Of a stretch of 10,872 bases of DNA, positions 6,614-10,872 are shown one piece after another. The stretch comes from CAYZEZ01 sp964477295 (GTDB lineage Bacteria > Bacteroidota > Bacteroidia > Bacteroidales > SM23-62): NCBI GenBank assembly GCA_964477295.1, contig CAYZEZ010000172.1, positions 1 through 10,872 on the forward strand, written 5' to 3'. The notes under the pieces were generated by a model. The model was given only the letters and a program-made list of their open reading frames with translations. It had not been told where the DNA came from and searched no databases. The translations under genes and the position numbers were made by a program. The stretch's first letter is position 1. Each line of letters opens with the position of its first letter.

Positions 6614-7120
6614 TTGAAAATCTTCCTGCTTGGATATATGGGTTCCGGAAAGACTACCAATGGAAAAAGACTGGCAGGTCACCTTGGTTATTCATTTCTT
6701 GATATGGACATGGAGATCGAAAAGGACCAGGGAATGGCCATAGCCCGGATATTTGAAACCCGGGGTGAAGAATTTTTCAGGTCGCTGGAGCATGAACTGC
6801 TGTTGAAGATTTTTAATATGGACAACCTGGTTATTTCGACGGGTGGCGGGCTGCCCTGTTTCAGCAACAACCTGGAATTGATAAATAAAAATGGCGTATC
6901 CGTTTACCTTAAATTGACACCCGAAATGTTGGCCAGCCGGCTTAAATTTTCAGGAAAGACTCGTCCCCTGATAAAAAACCTGCCCGAAGATGAACTGCTG
7001 AATTTTGTGTATCAACAACTGGAGGAGCGGGAAGCCTGGTACCTCAAGGCAACCATTATATACAATGCTATGAATATGAATATCAATGAATTGGCAGAAA
7101 AGGTATCAGCTGCCTTTTGA
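6614..7120 (+). CDS. aroK: Shikimate kinase
   Basis: Cytoplasmic enzyme of the chorismate pathway: ATP plus shikimate gives shikimate 3-phosphate. Seen in the 168-residue sequence: Walker A loop GYMGSGKTT (7-15), D30/D32 in LDMD and R56 in FFRSLE (shikimate and Mg2+ contacts), the STGGG motif with G77-G79, lid arginine R117 in TRPLI, and R139 before the WY motif (EREAWY). Length is normal. The start is TTG at 6614. The frame has a stop at 6575-6577, and the next in-frame ATG (6638) falls inside the Walker A region, so TTG is the only codon giving a complete MKIFLLGYMG N-terminus. The 3' end overlaps the convergent transporter gene by 15 bases. An Asn (N16) follows the Walker loop where Leu, Ile or Val is more usual. 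Whether it is AroK- or AroL-type is not decided by sequence alone. Confidence 0.94.
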   Translation: MKIFLLGYMGSGKTTNGKRLAGHLGYSFLDMDMEIEKDQGMAIARIFETRGEEFFRSLEHELLLKIFNMDNLVISTGGGLPCFSNNLELINKNGVSVYLKLTPEMLASRLKFSGKTRPLIKNLPEDELLNFVYQQLEEREAWYLKATIIYNAMNMNINELAEKVSAAF

Positions 7121-7912
7121 TTTGTACTTTTCCTCTCTTTCATTAACTCTAAACTCTTCGTTAGGATCAATTTGCAGATACTTTGATAAATAGTGCACTC
7201 CAATATAGAATGGTATGGTATCTAAAAGGGCCGAAACCATTTTAAACACATAATTTGATAGTATCAGGATCACAATTGTGTGCATTGTTGATTCACCTGG
7301 TCTGATATGGATAGCCATAGGGGCAGTTAAATAAGATATTGAAATCACAGCAATCGAGTCAACCATCTGGCTGGTCAGGGTGGATCCGTTGTTCCGCAGC
7401 CATAACATCTTTCCTTTTGTTGCCTTCCTGATCAGGTGGAAAAGATGCACATCAACAAACTGTGCAGTAAGGTAGGCTATCATGGATGAGAAGATGGCAC
7501 TATGTGTGTACCACCTGATCTGGAAAAAGACCCTGTTAGGGTCATCCAGGGCAGGAAGGCCATCCAGGCCGAGTTCAGGGTGAGGGGGTAAAGCGCCACC
7601 TATCCACATGATAAAAAGAACCCATAAATTCAGTACCAGTCCCACCCAAACAACTGTATTTGCTCTCTTTCTCCCAAATAATTCACTGATAAAATCTGTG
7701 CATAGGAAGGTGATCGGATAAGGCAGCACACCCACAAATACAACGAATGGGATATGAATTCCAAAAATGGTAAAAGATAGATCTATCTGGCGCGAAAGGC
7801 CTAATATATTTAATATCGCAAGAGTGCCTAAAAACATACCGGAGAGAACGATGAAAACAACTTCTCTCCTGCGGACAATTTTTTCGTCAACGGTATCACC
7901 GAAACTAAACAT
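7106..7912 (-). CDS. Queuosine precursor transporter, YhhQ/VUT family
   Basis: Inner-membrane protein of the VUT/YhhQ family (QPTR), known to import 7-cyano- or 7-aminomethyl-7-deazaguanine (preQ0/preQ1) for tRNA queuosine. The 268-residue sequence has about six hydrophobic helices (first near residues 18-38, second near 54-72). It carries the family signatures YPITFLCTDFISELFGRKRA (65-84, with acidic D73 and E77) and LRNNGSTLTSQMVDS (about 172-186). I chose ATG 7912, which gives MFSFGDTVDEK and a basic, cytoplasmic-like KIVRRRE segment before helix 1; an in-frame TTG at 7933 would add seven residues. It runs opposite to its neighbours, converging on aroK (15-bp overlap) and diverging from the transporter-HEAT gene. 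The tail is charged (EEFRVNEREEKYKSK). Which precursor is carried cannot be told from sequence. Confidence 0.92.
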   Translation of the reverse strand: MFSFGDTVDEKIVRRREVVFIVLSGMFLGTLAILNILGLSRQIDLSFTIFGIHIPFVVFVGVLPYPITFLCTDFISELFGRKRANTVVWVGLVLNLWVLFIMWIGGALPPHPELGLDGLPALDDPNRVFFQIRWYTHSAIFSSMIAYLTAQFVDVHLFHLIRKATKGKMLWLRNNGSTLTSQMVDSIAVISISYLTAPMAIHIRPGESTMHTIVILILSNYVFKMVSALLDTIPFYIGVHYLSKYLQIDPNEEFRVNEREEKYKSKGS

Positions 7913-8008
7913 ACAATACAGTGTGAATTGCAAGAAAATAAGCTGGAACCCTTAAATATCAAGGCTTTCCTGCACCTATGATGGCTTATAATAAAGCCTA
8001 ATCACGAC

Positions 8009-8036
8009 TAAATATAGAAAATAATTTTTTAACAAA
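8009..8036 (-). promoter_or_regulatory. Possible promoter for the queuosine precursor transporter gene
   Basis: On the minus strand TTTG (8036-8033) is followed after 16 bases by TATATTTA (8016-8009), one mismatch from TAnnTTTG. Spacing is slightly short of the usual range. Transcription would start near 8002, giving a leader of about 90 bases before the ATG at 7912. Weak, since AT-rich DNA gives such matches by chance. Confidence 0.25.
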
Positions 8037-8189
8037 TTATAATTGAAGAAGAAATACAATATGTCATATAGCAATAATAAAGTAATAATTTTATATTCTG
8101 ATTATTTTTTCAGATAGACAAATATTGTTAATTATAATTATCATTCAATTCATAGAATTTTCCTATATTACAAGTTTTATAGAGGGTAA

Positions 8190-8209
8190 GACACCAGTAG
8201 AAAGGTGTC
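8190..8209 (+). other. Hairpin in the leader region of the transporter-HEAT gene
   Basis: GACACC (8190-8195) and GGTGTC (8204-8209) form a perfect 6-bp stem around the 8-base loop AGTAGAAA, followed by AAAAAC. It is 57 bases before the ATG at 8267. It could be a binding site for a dimeric regulator or an RNA hairpin if transcription starts upstream of it. No T-run follows, so it is not a terminator on this strand. Confidence 0.4.
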
Positions 8210-8266
8210 AAAAACATCAAAACAAAACGAAATCAATTTGCCTGCTCTGTGGGTGAAGTGAGAAAA

Positions 8267-10872
8267 ATGGCAAGAGGATTATACAAGGCAATGAATATAG
8301 AACCGGGAGAAGAAACCCCGGTCATCCTTTTAATATTACAATCTGTATTTCTTGGAATTTTTTACGGTTCCTTTGATATCAGTGCTCACACTCTTTTTCT
8401 GAATGAATTTGGACCAGAATTGGTTCCAAAGGCCTATATCATATCCGGAATGGCTGGAATTATAATGACTACTATATATTCCACTTTTCAGGGAAGGGTG
8501 CGTTTCTCAACCTTTGCAGCTATCAACCTGCTTACAGTGGCCATTATTACCATCCTGATGAGGGGAGGTTTTTTCCTTACAGAAGCCAAATGGCCTATCT
8601 TTCTTTTATTTGTAATGATGGGGCCCCTGAACATCCTGGCATTGCTTGGATTCTGGGGTACCAGTGGAAGGATCTTCACTTTAAGGCAGGGTAAAAGGTT
8701 GTTTGGATTGCTTGATACAGGTCAGATCATTGGTATTATACTTGCCAGTTATGCCATCCCGGTTATTCTTAGTTTCAAGTTTGCTACGGTCGATCTGCTA
8801 TACATAAGTTCTGCCAGTATATTGGTTGCATTATTCTTTCAAATTCTACTCTCGTCTAAAGTGAGTTTTGAACCAAAGACTGAAACAGGTGAGCCGGAAG
8901 AAAAACAAGGTATCGGATTTTTCAGTATGTTTAAAGACAAGTATATTACACAGATGTCCTTTTTTGTGGTGTTGCTTGTTGTGGTTGTCTTTTTCGTCCA
9001 CTACTCTTTCCTTGCTGTAATCAATGAGAACTACCCTGAAGAAGTAGAATTGGCGGGTTTTCTGGGTATGTTCAATGGTTCGATGATGATCTTTAGTGTA
9101 CTTATTAAAACGTTGGTTTATGGCAGGATGATGAAGACCTACGGACTGAAGGTCGCATTGGCTATATCACCATTACTGATCTTGTTTTTTATAGTAATAG
9201 CCTCCTTAATTGGAGGATTTTTTGGATATACCGTGGGCACAGCCGGATTTACCTTCTTTTTCCTGATTATTTCAGTTAGCAAGTTATTTGCCAAATCTCT
9301 CCAGGATTCATTTGTTGCACCATCGATGAAAATCCTTTACCAGTCGCTCGAAAAAAGGATACGGTATGCAGTCCAGGCCAGGATAGATGGAACCATTAAT
9401 GAAATATCTGCTTTGGCCTCCGGATTGATGCTGTCGGGATTGGTAGCCCTGACCTTTATTCATCTAATTCATTTCAGCTACGTACTTATTGGTGTGCTGG
9501 TGGCCTGGACATGGGTCTCATTACGGCTTTATAAGGGGTATAAAAAATCGCTTTCTGATTCCCTGGCCAAGTTTCAGCAAACAGATGCAGATGTTAGTGT
9601 TCATGATACCGGTGAAATGATTCAGGCCGATATTAAGAAAGGTACGCTTTCTGCAATAATGAATGGCCTGAATATATCAAAGATTATCGACCTGGAAGGA
9701 TTTAAATCATTAATCCTTGAGCTCATTGGCAGCAAAAAGAAGTCAATCCAGAATTATTCTGCATTACAAATCAAGGAGCTTGAGCTTAACCTGGTGCCGG
9801 GGGAGGTAGAAAAACAACTTAAAGAAGGTGGATCAAATGGTAATCTGCTGAAATATCTCAAGGACTATTTTAGTTCATTGTCGGGTAAAGAAATCAAGGA
9901 GGAACAGTTTGCTAGCCTGGTGAAATCATCGAGTCCCTCTGACAGGAAAAAGGTGGCCCGCGCCATGCTGGAGATAAAAGATTTTCATCAATTGCCATTA
10001 TTAAACTCCCTGCTAAGGGATTCTGATATGTCAGTCAGGGTGGCAGCAATCCAGGTGGTGCTACACTGGAAGGTGGTCGAAACAGTTCCTGTACTGATAG
10101 ATCTGTTATCTACTCCCGTATATGCTCATGCTGCTGTTGCCCTGCAGAAGTTGGGTGAACAGGCTTTGGAAGGGCTGGAAAATGCATTCTACAGGTCCGG
10201 CATCGAAGATCTCATTCTGCTGAGGGTCACAAGAATAATGGGACAGATTGGTACGACCAGTGCCATCAATTATTTACTGAACAAAATCAATCACCACAAC
10301 AGGAATATTGCTTTACAGGCACTCGATTCATTAAGGCGATGCGGATACCAGGCAGATGAGATTAACCTGAATAAAATCCTTCAGGCAGTCCGTTCTGTTG
10401 TAGCCATCCTGGCATGGAACCTGGCGGCACAATTCACTATCCGTGAGAACAATATGGGAGCAGAGCTCGAAAAAGCGATCCAGGAGGAATTGGATTCAAA
10501 TTATGACCAAATGTACCTGTTGTTATCAATCGGTTATGATCCGAAATCGATCTTCCATATTCGTGAAAACCTGGAATCAGGAACAAGTGAGGGAATTGGT
10601 TTTGCCATTGAGTTGCTCGACATGTTTATTGCTGATGAAGCGAAACCTGTTCTATTCCCTGTACTGGAAGACACAAACACAGCTGACAAGATCAAGCAGT
10701 TACAAACGGAGTTTCCAATAGTGATCCTTGAACCTTATGATCTGCTGATTGGAATGATCAACCGTGATCCAAATTACCTCAATGTCTATACCAAAGCATG
10801 CGCAATACTTAGCCTGGATCAGTTGGAAGATGTAGCAGTAAGCCAGGACCTCCTGGCCCAGATGTTCAATCC
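8267..10872 (+). CDS. MFS / ATP:ADP translocase-like transporter fused to HEAT repeats, 3' truncated
   Basis: The first 868 residues of a large integral membrane protein; the frame is still open at the window end. Residues about 17-428 hold roughly twelve hydrophobic helices with features of the NTT/ATP:ADP antiporter-like branch of MFS proteins: RQGKRLFGLLDTGQIIGII (140-158) and the segment LEKRIRYAVQARIDGTINE (361-379), which resembles the conserved LPxRxRxxVQxxIDG stretch of these proteins. A hydrophilic linker follows, then alpha-helical HEAT-like repeats from about residue 550, for example DSDMSVRVAAIQVVLHWK near 585-603 and RNIALQALDSLRRCGYQADE further on. In Bacteroidota, relatives often end in a cyclic-nucleotide-binding domain; if present here it lies beyond the window. 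ATG 8267 is chosen; in-frame GTG 8249 and 8258 and ATG 8291 are alternatives. Substrate is unknown: nucleotide exchange is documented for intracellular parasites and plastids, but not implied for a free-living cell. Confidence 0.85.
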   Translation, partial: MARGLYKAMNIEPGEETPVILLILQSVFLGIFYGSFDISAHTLFLNEFGPELVPKAYIISGMAGIIMTTIYSTFQGRVRFSTFAAINLLTVAIITILMRGGFFLTEAKWPIFLLFVMMGPLNILALLGFWGTSGRIFTLRQGKRLFGLLDTGQIIGIILASYAIPVILSFKFATVDLLYISSASILVALFFQILLSSKVSFEPKTETGEPEEKQGIGFFSMFKDKYITQMSFFVVLLVVVVFFVHYSFLAVINENYPEEVELAGFLGMFNGSMMIFSVLIKTLVYGRMMKTYGLKVALAISPLLILFFIVIASLIGGFFGYTVGTAGFTFFFLIISVSKLFAKSLQDSFVAPSMKILYQSLEKRIRYAVQARIDGTINEISALASGLMLSGLVALTFIHLIHFSYVLIGVLVAWTWVSLRLYKGYKKSLSDSLAKFQQTDADVSVHDTGEMIQADIKKGTLSAIMNGLNISKIIDLEGFKSLILELIGSKKKSIQNYSALQIKELELNLVPGEVEKQLKEGGSNGNLLKYLKDYFSSLSGKEIKEEQFASLVKSSSPSDRKKVARAMLEIKDFHQLPLLNSLLRDSDMSVRVAAIQVVLHWKVVETVPVLIDLLSTPVYAHAAVALQKLGEQALEGLENAFYRSGIEDLILLRVTRIMGQIGTTSAINYLLNKINHHNRNIALQALDSLRRCGYQADEINLNKILQAVRSVVAILAWNLAAQFTIRENNMGAELEKAIQEELDSNYDQMYLLLSIGYDPKSIFHIRENLESGTSEGIGFAIELLDMFIADEAKPVLFPVLEDTNTADKIKQLQTEFPIVILEPYDLLIGMINRDPNYLNVYTKACAILSLDQLEDVAVSQDLLAQMFN

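Larger units (their letters stand above)
7913..8266. other. AT-rich divergent intergenic region with small palindromes
   Basis: This gap separates two divergently transcribed membrane-protein genes and must hold promoters for both. It contains AGGCTTT/AAAGCCT (7962-7968 with 7993-7999), ATATG-T-CATAT (8059-8069), a TCTGA/TCAGA pair (8097-8101 with 8110-8114), a perfect 12-bp palindrome TAATTATAATTA (8129-8140) and the hairpin at 8190-8209. Roughly 8000-8180 is much richer in A and T than the flanking genes. No reading frame with coding character is seen. Confidence 0.6.

Noticed and set aside
6068..6682. 204-residue open frame on the minus strand opposite the parC tail
   Set aside because: It is a shadow of low-complexity K/E/P codons; its protein consists of repeated Phe/Ser/Pro runs mirroring the tandem repeat and overlaps both parC and aroK.
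7913..8040. Possible preQ1 riboswitch in the leader of the queuosine precursor transporter
   Set aside because: The leader has no convincing preQ1-I or preQ1-II pattern (C-rich loop stem followed by an A-rich pseudoknot tail close to the start).
10443..10721. 92-residue + strand open frame in another phase inside the transporter-HEAT gene
   Set aside because: It is out of frame with the long continuous reading frame from 8267 to the window end, which has clear domain structure.
1..10872. The whole window as a novel defence or accessory system
   Set aside because: The genes are recognisable housekeeping or transporter families with no shared regulation, nuclease, toxin or mobility signature linking them.

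Overview
The window looks like chromosomal core-genome DNA from a member of the Bacteroidota (Bacteroidia-like). The type II topoisomerase pair has the form typical of that phylum, the promoters I can see match the Bacteroidota -7 consensus TAnnTTTG rather than a sigma-70 -10 box, and ribosome binding sites are weak or absent. I cannot name the genus.

Layout. Positions 1-1189 (+) hold the 3' end of a PlsC-type acyltransferase and, 11 bases downstream, a Rossmann/methyltransferase-like protein of unknown family. Positions 1190-1446 are a non-coding leader with a hairpin and a promoter just before the next gene. Positions 1447-6497 (+) carry the two topoisomerase IV subunits, parE and parC, separated by a 164-bp spacer that contains a nested palindromic repeat. 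ParC ends in a long Lys/Pro/Glu-rich tail encoded partly by a 60-bp tandem repeat. Positions 6614-7120 (+) encode shikimate kinase, which starts at TTG behind its own promoter-like box. Its 3' end overlaps by 15 bp the convergent gene at 7106-7912 (-), a YhhQ/VUT-type queuosine precursor transporter. Positions 7913-8266 are an AT-rich divergent intergenic region with several small palindromes. Positions 8267-10872 (+) are the first 868 codons of a large membrane protein: an MFS/ATP:ADP-translocase-like transporter domain fused to a HEAT-repeat region. It is cut by the window end.

Function. The genes are mostly housekeeping: phospholipid synthesis, chromosome decatenation, aromatic amino acid synthesis and tRNA queuosine supply. 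ParE and ParC form one enzyme. I see no functional link among the others beyond neighbourhood. There is no CRISPR array, insertion sequence, tRNA, rRNA, phage gene or obvious defence system. The points most worth following are the transporter-HEAT fusion, the repeat-built ParC tail with its G8 tract, the palindromic element inside the parE-parC unit, and the unassigned methyltransferase-like protein.
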